Shown here: positions 39,301 to 52,600 of the stretch, piece by piece
How positions within the stretch are numbered: position 1 is the first letter of the stretch
Layout: the number at the start of each line of letters is the position of its first letter
Program-made: the position numbers and the translations under genes
Origin: Pezizomycotina sp. ARF18
Lineage: Eukaryota > Ascomycota
DNA: 64,000 bases
NCBI GenBank assembly: GCA_002224055.1
Contig: AZLU01000195.1
Coordinates: 1 to 64,000 of the forward strand
Direction of reading: 5' to 3'
The notes under the pieces: model-generated
Told to the model about the DNA's origin: nothing
The model's database searches: none
What the model saw: the letters and a program-made list of their open reading frames with translations, nothing else

Positions 39301-40343
39301 TGTAGAAATCGTTGAAATCGGGAAGCCCTATGAAATCCTTTTAGTTCGTGAAATATTTTAGGTGAAGATAGATAGCCAAGTAGCTCTTACCTTCAAACTC
39401 CTTAAGGAATGCGGAACCTAAGCTTTCAGAATAACCGGAGCTTGATGGAACAGCCCCCGTGTCCGTGAGCCTTAGGTGGCTCGGGCCGATAGCGGTGGGG
39501 CGAAAAGTTCTATCCATGTAGATCTCGTCGTCGTCATCTGAAGGGTAGTTCAGATTGAGTTGGTGTTCCCAAGCAGTAACCCGTCGCCGCTGACATCAAC
39601 CTGCTTAGGGACTTTTTCTTTGCCTTTATTGGCCGTCAGTTCCTGTATTGATCTCTGGCTGGTTTTTTTTTTTTTTTTGGTGCGACACTAGAAAAGAGAG
39701 GTTTATCGTTCACTGACCTTTTGCGACATTTTCTTTAGCGTTGACGATCCGCGCTCTCGGGTCAACTTCGTCTTCTTCAGTAGACGAGCCTTCAAGAGAA
39801 TTTTCACCAGGAGCGTCTTCGCCCTCCGCTTCTCCCCTGTCACCGTCGCTCGTCCTCTGATGTGCTTGTGCTTGTGGTAAAGCTCCTTTTTTGCTAACCC
39901 CGAAAGAGCTCTCGAACGACGTCGGCTGTGTCGAGAGGTAGTTTGAGAAGGTGCCATAGAGCCTCCGGCGCTGAATGATGTTGCCGAGACGAAGAGCTGT
40001 GGGCGAAAGAGTTTCCGGGCCTTGTGTCGTTGAACAACGGAACGGGAGGCTTCCCGGTTCCGAAGTAGCAGATTGCTTTGGAGGAGTGGGAGCCGGTGCA
40101 GAAGGACCTGAGGGTGCGGCGGTGTTCATTGTTGGACTTGTTCTGGCCTTTTTCCAGAGCGAGTCCCGGGGATTGCTTCTTTCCTTTTGGTTGTGCTGGA
40201 GGTTGAAGATAGGGTGCCGCGGGTGACTTATGAAAGCTCCCGGAACCCGTACGGACGAAGCTGAGGAGCGGTTCGAGGGCGTTGGTGGAAGGGGACAGGC
40301 AACTTTGTAGGTGAAGTCATGGGCGAGTAGTAGGCGTCTCCAT
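36369..40343 (-). CDS. Cellular RNA-dependent RNA polymerase, copy B
   Basis: Paralogue of copy A and, on sequence, the functional one. Cellular RdRPs of this family convert single-stranded into double-stranded RNA for Dicer/Argonaute silencing. The proposed start ATG at 40343 (METPTTRP) follows SDSDES, matching SDSDET before copy A's start; 40129 (MNTAAPSGPSAPAP) is an alternative. The first exon ends EGSSTEEDEVDPRARIVN at a GTCAGT donor, with an intron at 39643-39717 in the same position as copy A; another begins after FLKEFEG. Core landmarks: WHISISDNGGMTIAKFWSR, VQARIGGAK then WMLDTDADP (about 38285-38365), EGDVLVTRNPAHLRTDVRKV, SLASYLSG and an intact DYDGDEPW motif near 37530. It ends DEEFFDAMDANS. 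Total length fits about 1,250 residues, close to QDE-1-class proteins. Several frame breaks are single-base deletions, for example in the GAKG codons. Confidence 0.8.
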
Positions 40344-41113
40344 GGACTCGTCGGAGTCGCTATAAGGATCAAGCTAAAGCCGCAGTCAGTGGATGGAGGA
40401 GTAAAAAAAAAAGGCCCCTTGCTGAAGGAGAAAGAACCGGAATGGTAGAGTGGAAGCGTTGAAAAAGAAAACGAGATCTTGCTCAATCCAGATAGAAGGA
40501 ATCTGCTTGAGGAAAGAAAGATGGATATCGTGGGTAGTTTCGTAAAATGAAGATGAAGAAGAAGTCATTTGATAAATGAAAGAAAGGAATCAATACAGGA
40601 AAAACAAAGAAAGGCAGTTGAGGGTGGAACGGATGAACTTTTATACAAAAAAAGGGAATACACAACTAACTAAGTATTCATACAAAGAATAATAAGAATA
40701 ATCAATGAGAGTAATATGTATGCATGTATATACAGCATGTACAGTAACAGCAGTAGCGATGGTGGTGTTGGTTGTGAGTTGGATGTTGTTTGTTTGTGGT
40801 TGGGCTGGAAGGGATGGTGGAAGAATTAATTTATAGTAGGAAGGGGCCAGCAAAATATTTATGGTAGTTAAGTATTTATTTTTCTTTTTTTTTAAAAAAA
40901 AAATAATAATAAAATAAATAATAATAATAATTAAATAATAATTAAAAATAAAATATTCCTCTTCTTCAAACGACTTGAATACAGCCAGGGGAGAAATAAT
41001 TGTTACTCTCAAGCACTTTAAAAAAAAAAAAATTTAATAGGAGCTGAAGCTCGAGTGGGTTGGAGACTGCTACTTTCGAGTACCTATATAGGAAAGACTT
41101 CCTCATTGGATGC
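40344..41113. other. Intergenic upstream of RdRP B
   Basis: AT-rich DNA with poly(A)/poly(T) and AAT-rich stretches near 40880-40970. The Phe/Ile-rich minus-strand frames at 40483-41012 are noncoding in character. It includes the presumed RdRP B promoter. Confidence 0.5.
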
Positions 41114-42275
41114 TCATTGGATCGAAGCATTCCACGACCGCTTCACCATCCGAAATCTTCGAACTTGCGGTGCAAAGTACGCATACGGGTTCAGATCGAC
41201 GAGCAGGAATACGATCATAATAGATATAGATTCTTCTCTCATACCAAAAAGCAATCGCCGCTGGGAAAAAAAGATATAGGAGAACCGCAAATGGAAGCAA
41301 AGAGAGAAAGGAGGGGAAAGAAAGTAAGTACGTACCCATGCCGCAGAAACGGCTCCAGAACTACCGGAACTAATGGACACAGAGGCCAGCGGCACCCTTT
41401 TGCTCTTCTTCAGCTTCCTTGCCCTACCCTTGGTTGAAGGCGACCGGGTATCGAATTGAGCTTGCGGCTGGCAAGCTCCAATGCTTCGGATATGCTGTCG
41501 TTGATGCGGTCGTTCAAGGCAACAGACGAATCGTCCAGCATGACGCTATCCGGATCGTCGTACCGCCCGTCTTCCGAGGAAATCTGTCCCTCCAAGCTAC
41601 GGCGAGCTTCTAGGGCGGCGGGACCTCCTGGATATCGACGATGCGGCATTGCTTTCCTCGTCTTCGAGCTTCAAAGGGCGTGGTGCCTTCGATCTATTCG
41701 TGGGTTTGCTTATCGGCTTGCTGGGACTAATCGGTATCTCGTCAATATTTTGGATCTCGAATGATTCTCGCTGGAGATGGTAAGGCTGTTCGACGTGCGG
41801 CAGTCCGAATTACTCCCGCTGAAGTTCCCCGCGAGCTACCACCTTCCCTCTGCCCACGCGATGCGGTGGTCCTCGAGCTCGTGCACGAACATCCTCAGCA
41901 AGTTCATCATGAAGTCGCTCTGCGCCTTCGGCGGCCGGCCGTGGTTTTTCTGTACATGCTTCCACCGTGCAGTTCGTCCGCTATCCTCTGCGGGCCCGTC
42001 ATCGTCTTGTGGACCGCTTGCAACCTTTTCATCGTCTTCCGCACTTTTTCAGGGCAAAAGTGCCACATGGAACCAGTCAGCTCATGGTAGCGGTCCACAA
42101 GCCTGACATACTCCGTGTCCCGCGGAAGCGGGGCGGAAGACGAGATGACCGAGGGCATCGGGAACGAGTAACTCCGGTGCAGGTATTTGAAGATGTCCTC
42201 GACGGGAGTTTCGAAGTTGATGCTTCGCTTCGAGGACCTGGTAGTGGACGAGCCATTTCGTGCAGGGGCCGACAT
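41114..42275 (-). CDS. Unrecognised protein with C-terminal hydrophobic segment
   Basis: A minus-strand gene of unknown family. ATG at 42275 gives MSAPARNGSSTTRSSKRS, then a folded-looking region: VEDIFKYLHRSYSFPMPSV, RLVDRYHELTGSMWHFCPEK and KTMKRLQAVHKTMTGPQRIA. A frame change in an A-run near 41948 restores KNHGRPPKAQSDFMMNLLRM and VHELEDHRIAWAEG. A low-complexity Ser/Pro/Arg region follows (EIPISPSKPISKPTNRSKAP), then LNDRINDSISEALELASRK. An intron at 41261-41335 (GTACGT donor, TTTCCCAG acceptor) leads to a last exon with ISIMIVFLLVDLNPYAYF, a probable membrane segment, and a basic tail ending NASIQ. The intron length is a multiple of three without stops, so retention would also be translatable. 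I infer a tail-anchored membrane protein; the function is unknown. Confidence 0.55.
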
Positions 42276-44399
42276 TATTCAAACTGGAAGTCCAATAAGT
42301 TGTTAATACAAAAAATGGTAAATCGTTCATCACCATACACTCACTCACAGACGATAGAGGAACCGAAAAGGTGAGTGAAGAAACTTCCCAAATTCAAAAT
42401 ATCACCGGCATTTCCGTCTTACACTGAAATTTTTTTAAAAAAAAAGGGTCTTTGTTTCTTCTTTTGATATAAGAAATTTAATATTATACAAGAAAAATAT
42501 CTGAACGTACCAATTTAATAGTAGCGAAGCACAGTTTGAATATACAGACTTTTTTCTTTCTTTCTTTCTTTCCTTCTTTCCTTCTTTCTTTCCTTCTTTC
42601 CTTCTTTCTTTTTTACACAAAATTTCTTCGATATATATTTCTAAATGTGAAATAAACGCTGATGATTTTCCGTGTCTGTATTATAAGCGCAACCAGACGA
42701 CTTTTGCGACGATGAGGCATTGAGGGGTAAAGATTCTCCCTAAATCCTTCTTCCTCTTCCAATCAAGAGTAATACTCCTTTTTTATTACTCTGCAAAATA
42801 TCACTATGTACGAGGTTTGCTCGAAACAAAGAAGAAGGCTCGCGTTTTTCCAACAACTTCAAAGGCCGAAGACGAACCAACGCGCAGCCTTTCCTACAGG
42901 GATACAAAAAAAATGCAGCCGATACCCCGTATCCGAAATCCCGTAGACGGTCCAGAATAAACGCCGACGGTCAGCCGACTTGAAAAGAGAGAAAGAGAGT
43001 CAATAGCAAAATACGGTAAAGACTGAAAAAAAGAGGTATATATTTCCTTAATGACGATGTATAGAACCAGGGGATAATAGAAGAGAAGGAGAAGGAGAAG
43101 AAGGCTGTTAGCGGCTCTTTCGTTCAAAGAGGCAACCGCGATATCACCCTCCGTTAAATTTTCGGCGCGGGTGAGGGCAATTTCCTCACGGACCGTTTTG
43201 AAATCGCTTAGTAAGCACCACGAACTGAAGTTTTTTTTTTTTTCTTTGTTCAGCCTCGTCTCTGCTTATCGGGTTCTTGCAGCATGTATGTAAGTGGAGC
43301 TCGTGATGAGTCCTTTTCTTTTCGGATAAAAAAGCAGGATCATCGTGAAGCCGGAGATTGTTCATGTTTCTCTTTTCGACGTCGAATTTTTGATATCGCA
43401 CGGTTCGCCTTTTTGTGATATCAGATGCTGCTGTTTCTTTTGCCTTGCATTTAATAGGGAAACCGAAGGATTTCATTCGCTTGCGATAGTAAGTAGTTTC
43501 AATTTTAACGATAATCCTATGGCAACGGGAAGCCGAAGGAGTCATCCTTTCCTCAGGGTGGGCCACGGCCCACGGGAATTTCCGTTGCGGCGCTAAGGTC
43601 AGAAATGGCCTAGGGGTCATATCAAAACAATTTTTAGAAACAATTCAATTGTTTTTTTTTTTTTTTGTGGTTTCAATGCCTTGTTATAAAGGGATGGTAT
43701 TTTAACAAAGTCGATTTCCGAGAAATAAAGAATGGGGTTGTTCTGCAGGACAAAGGCTTTGATTCCTATCCTGTCTAATTCATCTCTGCTGGAGAATTTT
43801 CTATGTCTATATATACAGTTCCTGTCACGCTTGAACTCAGTCGACGTATTAAAAACTACCTCCTGATGACTTTTGCTTATAGAATTCAATTAATATTCCG
43901 TAAGATAAGTATGCAATTGTACAAGAGCTTAATTAAATCGGATATATCTAATGCAACCTGATATTTACGTGCTTAATTACGACATATGAGAAGGTTCGAG
44001 AGAAAGGATCAGGGAAGGCAATATAGGACTTACTAAATTTCTACGCAATGGCTCGTTCTCGCTGCCAAGCAGACTTCATGAGCATCCGAACCATCCTCAG
44101 CAGACACTTTTAAAGCCTCACATCAACACCATGTTTGTCTCTTGTACACCTATTGATTGAGCTTAGTTACATCGATGGAAAAGATCTTTATCGTCCTCTA
44201 TCTCTCAAATCAACTGTAATATAATATGAGGTACGAATTGTTTTTTTTCTTCTAATTATCATAAGTATATTATATTTCACTACTCTAGGAAAACATAATA
44301 TAATAAGACGATGAGATACATACACATAACCCTACCCTCTTCGCTATAAAATGAGCTCTATTCTACCTATACTCGTTAAACTATAAATATGCTGTAAAA
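42276..44399. other. Intergenic, no supported gene
   Basis: Contains the CTTT/CCTT microsatellite and poly(T) runs near 43231 and 43649. A 144-codon minus-strand frame (43186-43620) lacks recognisable character. Confidence 0.4.
42547..42613. repeat. (CTTT/CCTT)n polypyrimidine microsatellite
   Basis: Alternating TTTC and TTCC tetramers over about 65 bases. It gives an all-charged Lys/Glu frame on the opposite strand that is not a gene. Confidence 0.9.
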
Positions 44400-47300
44400 C
44401 GCAATCGTCCACGAGCGATACAATTATGTGACCGCTCCCGACGGACTTAGTGGTTCTGACATAGAGAGATCTGTGGAGACCTTAAATATCCTCTTCGACC
44501 TCTTCCGAACGTGGAGGATCCAATATCTTTGGTACATTTCCTCACTTCGCTCCCATTTCTTAAATATGATCGAGGGTTTCAATCGAAAGAATAACTTATC
44601 AGCAGCAGTCCATTTTTTCTTGCCGTGGTGTAGCAAAGAACTCGAACTTCATCCTATCAATTTTCTCCCGTGAACTCTCTTATACAAGTACACTAACAGC
44701 GTTAGGGTATCCGAAGGTATTACCAAGAGCTACATTGCGACGTGGAAGACTTAGTATGAAACGCGAGCTTGAGATATTATTCGTAAATGACATAAGCGGA
44801 ATTCATCACCGACGATAGTTTTGTTTGAGTCGATTAAGGTGGGAGCGATATAATGCTATGAGTTAGTGCTTCCACCGTGTACCTTTTTGGGACACGCCGT
44901 GGCTGACAATACGAAAATTTGCCTGTGCATTATTACAAAACCTTTATCGACTGGGCGCAGATGAGCCCCGTTTACTTCCAAGCTTGATCGGTTATTATGA
45001 TACGCATGGACCATTGCATGGTGGCTTCTGGTGATGCCCTTTATCCAGCATTCTGTATGGTCCCGGTTATTTGCTATTTAACAATGTGGTATTCTTTAGA
45101 TCTTGGGGAGGAGGATGAGAAAACCATATTAGATTTTCGTCGCTACTACGCGATTTTATCACGGGTGTCAATAGACCCCAGGGCTTCTATGCGTCCAACT
45201 TGTGTTTAGGAAGCAAGTCATTGCGTATAGCTTCCATGATAACATGAGTTTTACTTGGTTGTGAAGCCATTTCCGTATAAGTCCAATCGGAATGAATTCT
45301 GGTTGGATTCCTTATCGTCACATCTTCCTCCCTAAGACTCAAAGACTTGTTTAATGGAATATCTCCGAGCTCTACTTGTGCGAAAATCTAACTACCGCCG
45401 TTTGGTGAGTGGATCGGATCACTTCTCGGTAATGGTCAGGGGCATGAGTGAACGTTAACTTGATTGATATCGGGGTGCCGTTCATCGCGACGGTCTTCGG
45501 CCTCGAACAAACTTGAGTCTATCGTTCTCTTATCCCAGAGCGTCATTCTCCGGGATATAACGTGCGTAACATCAAAAGTAATGGATGATTACCCCTTTTT
45601 CAGAGGATCAGCACACGTTGTATGGTAAGATGATATCAATTATACCGACAACAGTGCAAAATATCACTGCTATGTGGTATTTGTACGGGAATGTTCTAAG
45701 TTCCATTATCCTCTAGGCGTTTCGAGGCTCTGTATATATAATACCGTCGATCTCTTTGAGGCGGTTGATAGAAGAAAATTAGCTATAGGTGGTCTCGTTC
45801 ACCCTACCATGCATGGTGAGATGCTTCCTATCTACACTTTCCTTTAAACTCTTATCAAGCGTGAGGACAGAAAGGTCGTCAGCGACGTCAGGCAGCCATT
45901 ATTCAGAGCCTTTAACTTTCCATACGTCAACCTTTTGAGTTGAAGTTACGATTATCCTTCAGAGGTATATTGGTTGCGAATAACCTCCCTCTAAACTGCA
46001 AGCTTTATGCAAGTCGTTGAGGGGCCTTTCAGGATGGCTTTAGCTACAATACTTCGACGATGTATGGATACAAATTTGGGCGATTCGATCCCGAGCCTCG
46101 TGGAGCTTCGCTGCATACCTAGTACGCCAAACAGCTTTCACTTGCTATAGCCTCTTCCGCATTGTCTTAATGGGGGTTTCGTTTTCTTTGATCTTTAGAA
46201 GCGGACGCTATCATGAAATATCTCCGAACAAAGATTTCTGGCTAATGTCCAAGGTAAGGTGCCTAAGTACTAAATCTCCCGGTACCGATATATGCAGGTC
46301 GCCATTTACTCACGGAATACTTTGAAGCATGGCTTATGTGTTATGCATTCTATGATGACCAACTCCCGGGCTTATCGCACATTATGTCTGCTCATGCCAA
46401 ATCTTTCAGCGTCTGAGTTATGTTATCTCTTGATCTTTAATTTTTTCTCGCTCCTCATAATGAAAAGGAAGCGACTCGTTTCTAATATGAAGTTGTAGTT
46501 CAAAGCTATGATCTCAGTGGATTTGCAGTCCGTGACAATCCAGTTTGCTAAAAATGCGATCTTGGCTTTAGTCTAGTCATATATAATATTGGTATAAGTT
46601 TCTAACATTTAATTGATAAGGGTATTTTACGTGAGGTCGAACAACTGAATTATTTTGAACGAAAAGTACCCTCGCTGAAATTTCATCTTATCGCGTAGAA
46701 GAAAACACGACGTCTATGAGATATAGTATAGATATAGCATAGCTTATACTATTTTTCTTCTAATTACTTCTTATTGGCACAACATTAGATTATAAAAGGT
46801 TACGGAGTTTACTATAATTTAGCGCAGTAAAAAGAACTATAGGGCGCGGCATCAAAGATCTCGTCCCAAATCTATACCAACACTTCCTTTAATACTGAGT
46901 TTTTAACGATATTGATTTCTCTATACATAGTTTTACTGCACTGTATAACGAGCAGCGTATTCAAATCTCAGATTACATATATCACGGTCAGAGACAAGAA
47001 TGAAATGGACTCCGTTAGATCGAAGTTCCTATCTATAAAACTCGATCGTTAACTTAGGATATATCATAAAAGTATTAGAAACGTAGACTAGCGGCTAGCC
47101 ATTCGAATCGTTTCATTTCCCTAAACGCGCTACCTCTAGAGACGATTATCAATATCGCATCTTCTTTGTTTTTACAAATCTTTACGCAGCGGAGTATTTT
47201 CGCCTAAGTTAACTTAAACCTTATAATTAATTTACAAAGAAAGGATTATTGACAACTAGATTTCTCCGCTAGACCTAGATAATATCTTAAACCTAGCTCC

Positions 47301-50300
47301 AAATCCGTCGACGGCGATTGCGTAACTATCATTTTTTGAGGTTCCGGTAAGATGTAGATTTCTTTGGTGTTTAGGTTGGTTTTTTTCTTCTTATCTCGTT
47401 GAGTTTCGGAAGAACCGCGTACAGCGGTGTTTGCGAAGGATAGTGAAGGCGCAAACTTGTGCGGAATATTACCGAAATATCGCCCCACTCTTGCTCTTCT
47501 ATATTAGTAAATTCATTGAATAAAGCTCTATAGGCCGAGGACTAAGGCGTCTTTTTAAGCATAATATATTAGCTCCATTACTTCCCATCAAGATGGCGAT
47601 GGAGATCGGGCGGATATGGAGAGCTCTTCGTCTAGGATGGCCAAATTGCATGCGCGTCGATCGCGCGAGCAATGGCGGTTGATTTACAGTGACTTGTATG
47701 GGGGGGGATGCTCTTCTCTTTGACAATGGTACATTGTTGTTTTATGTGGCTATCTCTTCTTCAACTAAGATGAAATGAAACAAGTATATTTTGTAGACAC
47801 TCGGCTTAGGAGTTTTATCAACCGTCATTCGGCGTATCAGTCGACCATTACAATTACCGAATAGAAGGGTACAACGCTAACGGGTGTAGTGAATCGCACT
47901 CGCTCTTTACGCTCATTATTAAGACGGGCAGATGATATACGGTTTCATTGGTATTTTTTCCGGCAGCAATAAAACAAAGAGGATTTCTTCCATCGCGTAC
48001 TTTCCGTCGCCTTGCACTTCCAACAGAATATATGTACATATATTGCAACTAGATTATCAGAATCCTCTCAGTGGCTTGTAGTTTGATATTATAGGACCCA
48101 TCTGTTCATTAGATTATAAATAATTCAAAACTCTATGTAGCAGCTCTTCACTGAGATACCTTTATACGTGGCTTTTCGTCACTGGCGTATGCTAGCTATG
48201 GGCTCGATGCTGAAGATTCGTTCTCTACTGACCACTAACTAGGTTTGCTCCTTCCGCCACAAGGAATATACAAGATTCGAACCGGATCTCCACAAATTTC
48301 TCGAAGATTCGTACCATAAGCCGTATTCGCCTACTAGATTTTCTAATGATTTTATGCTATGGTTCATGGCCGATATTTGAAGCTTGCATGGGGCTATAGC
48401 TTCAAATAGGGCTCAAACCTTTGATGGAAACGTATTCCGCGGCGCGACGTCGATTACATACCTAGGTAGTCATTTGGAGGATATATTTTTTATTTCCGTG
48501 ACTTATTTTACAGAGGTACTCAAGAATAACTCGATTCAAGCTATACCGCTGCTTTGCTTTCGTCATTCCAGGTTACTGCAACTTTGATTCGTCTCTTACC
48601 GGAGGCTGGGCACGAGAAAAACTTTGACCATTGGTTCTGAATATATATAGAACTGCACTGCTCGCGATATTCATTACGTATAGCCCGCTTCGAACATCCG
48701 TTATTTTGTTTTCGAGTTGCGCGAAGTGTTGATTAATAACTTATATTCACCAAGAAATTTCAAAACTTGAGAATATGCAAAAGCTTTTTCTTCGAGAACC
48801 TCTTGCTCTAGCTGATATCGCTTGAGCGCAAAGGTGACGATAGTTAATTATCCATTTTCAGAACACTTAGTGAATTCAGAAGGGTAGACACCCATATCTA
48901 TCGTACGTCGCCTTGTAGACTCGACGCTTGGTGATTAAAGCTATGCCTGGGCGAAACTAACTCTTTGAACCTCCAATTAATTAGTAGTCTTCTTTTCAAT
49001 CAAGTAGACCGGTTCCCAACTATGGCACTTCTACGCTTTAAATGATCATGCAATATGGAATGATGCGATATCTTTGAGGCTACGTTCTGCACCGTGACTT
49101 TGGAACCGTGATATAATTCGTAGATGATACTCTCGAGAATTAGAGTCGACACGTACTTTGGCGTTTAATGTAGTTTCCGTATCGCACTTGAGCGTAAAAT
49201 TACTAATACACTGCGCTGAGAGCTACTTTCGTCATAAAGCTATGCAGATGTTCCACAAACGCTAAGCAGATCTATAGTGCTCTGCGAAACTGACGCTTCT
49301 CGGTACCTAGTGCCCGAGACACCGAAACGCGGTATGGCGAGGCAAGTTCTGTTCCACAACTTCGGCTATCCTTGATATTTTTTCATGCGGCTGCTAAATG
49401 CTCGAGTTCTAGTGTCTAGGTAACCGATGCTTCTTCGTTTTCTATGGCTTCACTGGGAAGGCTCAACTAGATTCTCGCAGCGCCATGTATCGAGAGTATC
49501 GAGAGCACACACTGTTCCTTTTATCAGAATAACAATATATGTGAGAACCTGATCTTGCGATGATTCGATTCTTCTGGAAATAATTTGAACCGTCTAGCCA
49601 GCAGGATTTCTCTAGATCTAGTTAAGTCTCATTTCTTCTGGATGCCCGACGGTAATATCTGACGAAGAAAAGATTTCTGACGCCTGCCCTATGGTCTCTC
49701 GACCGACGCATTGGTTCGGGAAATGCGTATGGATTTAAAGAAGTTATGCCTTCTTTTTTTTTTCTTTTTTTCTCTTGTTTTTGGATTTAGTGACAGTATA
49801 CTCCAGGTGCTCTATAAATTTAAACTGCGGAGGTTGGCTTCACGTTATGTACCCTTCGTCGCCCTTGATATTATCTCAGAGGATCCCTTCGTTAGTGCGG
49901 TTCGTCGACAAGCGGTATGTCCAATTCGATCTCGATTAGCGCTGGCAGGTCATTCACTCCCCGACGTGCAAGAAGTCCTATGAAATCCTTGGAAGTTTGA
50001 TTTTCCAAGTGATATCCTCTAAAGCTCGCTCCGTTTCCATCGCTTTGCGAAATATATTATGTTCTCCCGTTGTACTCTAATCTCAAGAGGCCGTAATATC
50101 GTTCGATCTTGATTTGAACAGTAATCACGTTTCGTTTCTACGGTATACTTGTATCCTCCTCTATTGACGGTGCGTATGCTTATTCAGGTCATCGTCCGAA
50201 AAGCTCTATAGTTCGATAACCAATGCTTTTCATCTACAACCGGTATATCAGTTATGGCACGAGACGTTGCTGATGCTAGGAATTACAGAACAATTCTACC

Positions 50301-52600
50301 ATTTTATAGCCTCTAGATCGTCTTGCTTACGGTGGTGATCTTGTTTGCTAGACTCTATGTCTTCATTCTTCTTGTTTTTCTTTTTTCTTTTTTTTGAGGG
50401 GTGTTTTTTTGCCATCATAGGGACTCGTCAAGGGCTTACGGTACGTAACTTCATTTCATTTACCCGACCGTACTACTATCGAACTTCACTGTCTTGCGAC
50501 CAAATGCATATGACAGCTGTGTTGGTGACGACATCCGATAGATTCTATGAGTCCTCAAGTTCTCCCATCGGTATTGTATTGATGTAAACTTCATTTTTTC
50601 ACCGCTTGAACGCATTTATCGGCTATAAACCAGACCCCTAGGAACGTGAATATCACTCGGGATGCATGGCGGTCCCCGTTGCAGCTCCGACGTTTTGCTT
50701 TCTGTTGCATATGTGCTGTAGTGTGTTTCACAAGACGAATAGCTTATTTTGTACCTTTCCTTTCATCTTCATTCTTCTTTTTACTCGAGTATAAAATGAG
50801 AGTATTCTTTGAGCTTGTTTGTTATGCCCTCATCCTATTGCTTAATGCCATAGTATAAGGACTCCTGAGCATCGAAAGCTTTTAGTTACTACAGTTTTAA
50901 CCAAAATCGAAGTATGTTCCGCCTCTGCGAGTGCATCGTGTCTACGCCATTTTCGCCGCTCTTTCCCGTTGTTATCACACCCACAGAGGCCGTCTACTCA
51001 CTTAAGCCTACCTCCGGAACCGCCAACCAACCATACAGAATCGTACGCTATCATATGACATAGCCGATCCCTGTTTGATTATAAGCCTGGATTACCTGGA
51101 AGTCTCGATCCCGGTAGTCTAATTTTTCTGCTATAACGGTAGCGTTTCATACACTCTCGAATCTCTCTTGCTTTCGCTGTGTATCTAGATTCATCCTCCT
51201 CGCTTAACGAACACAACACGCTCTGAACGTCTACGTCCGGTGATTGCGATCGAACAAAGTCGGGATATATACTCCCACTGAATAGATTCAGATCCCGTTT
51301 GTATGACTCTCTGAGCCTGAATTTTTCACAGTTATCGCATGGTCGGTAGGCTTGTAGCTGGAAAACTTGCTATACGCTCTAGGAAATCCTTCATCAACCA
51401 TTAACTGCATCGCGAGTCTATAGCTGACGAGGATATTCCTCGATATTATATCCTCTACGTCGGTACTTTTTCTGTGATAATGAATTTCTACGCCACTCTT
51501 CTGTCTATAACGAAAAGCTTCTTAAAGCTTGCTATAATAGTGGCGTGGCGTTTTTGGTGGTTGCTGTATGTGTTTCTGATTGGCCCGTTCTCGCATTGGA
51601 TTTTATTTCAATCCAGCTATGAAATGAATGCAATCCTGCCATACTCTGTTCCCCGTTCTTTTGCGAAGAACTAGGTTTCAACTCTAATTGATGCTTGCTA
51701 TGAGTGCTAAGTCGTTGGTGTGAAGTTTTAGAATAATTTTATAAGTTTTTCGAGGCGTAATGTAGCATAACTATCGAGCGGGGCCTTTGACTCCGTGATT
51801 TTCTCCAGCGCATTCTTGTAGGCCGATGTCGTTCTCTGCCTCACTATAAACGTCGTCGTCCTTTTTTAGTGTTTGCTATGTCGTTTGACTGCGAATTTCT
51901 TTTCTTCTCTTACTTATTTTACGTTTATGGTTGATAGCGAATAAGTACGCACCCTTCCAGATTCCCCTCCTTTTTCAAGTTGTCACAAATATGCTCCGCT
52001 CAACGAGTCCTAATTTCAGACTCTATGATATCTGGACCCTTCCCAAGTACCTCGTGGATAGCGGTGTGAAGAAGCACTCGTTATCGGCGGGATCGCTTTC
52101 CTTTAAGAGACTCCCACTATCAACAATGCACTCCTCTCTAAATTAGCAGTTAAGTAGTACTTCTATACTGCTCCTCTTTTACCTGCTTCTAAACCCGGTA
52201 TCGCGACAAAGTTATTGTTCATTCCCCTTATGCGCCCGGCGTAAGCGGCTATGCTGCATCTCAAAGTTACTCTCGTTATCGTGCTGGACGCCAACGTTCT
52301 GGACGAAAATTTTTTTAATGCTTCGCCGACTTCTTGGTCGGGATCAAACACCCTCGTAACGCGTAATAAAGTTTATGGGTATATCTTCACCAATCTTTAA
52401 AGTCATCTATCGTTGTCGTCGCAGACCCCCCCCCCCCAAAAAAAAAAATATTGTTATGTTAAGATCTTGTAAGTCCTCTAGTCATTTCAACACCCTCGTC
52501 TATCATCCTCTTCAATCTTCTTTCTACGCGAAACAAAACGCATATGAACCTCTCATCAAAGTCGCAAATACGTATCACAGCTAACCGATCCGGAAGCAGA
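44400..52600. mobile_element. Possible old degraded LTR retroelement in an 8-kb gene desert
   Basis: No frame exceeds about 90 codons over 8 kb, although base composition is moderate and the sequence is not simple repeat. Isolated plus-strand motifs recall LTR polyproteins: YFDD near 46055, VAIYSRNTL near 46290 (compare the gypsy RNase H VAYYSRxL) and an EGSTRF...VSRVSRAHTV-like stretch near 49450 (compare the copia integrase C-terminus). The spacing is not that of a single intact element, and the family calls conflict. TA enrichment is mild, far less than in the fossil at the window start. If it is an element or nested elements, it is old, heavily broken and has no recognisable LTR pair. Confidence 0.3.

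Noticed and set aside
48265-48300. GATTCGAAC sequence resembling a tRNA T-arm
   Set aside because: No matching acceptor stem, D-arm or anticodon arm around it.
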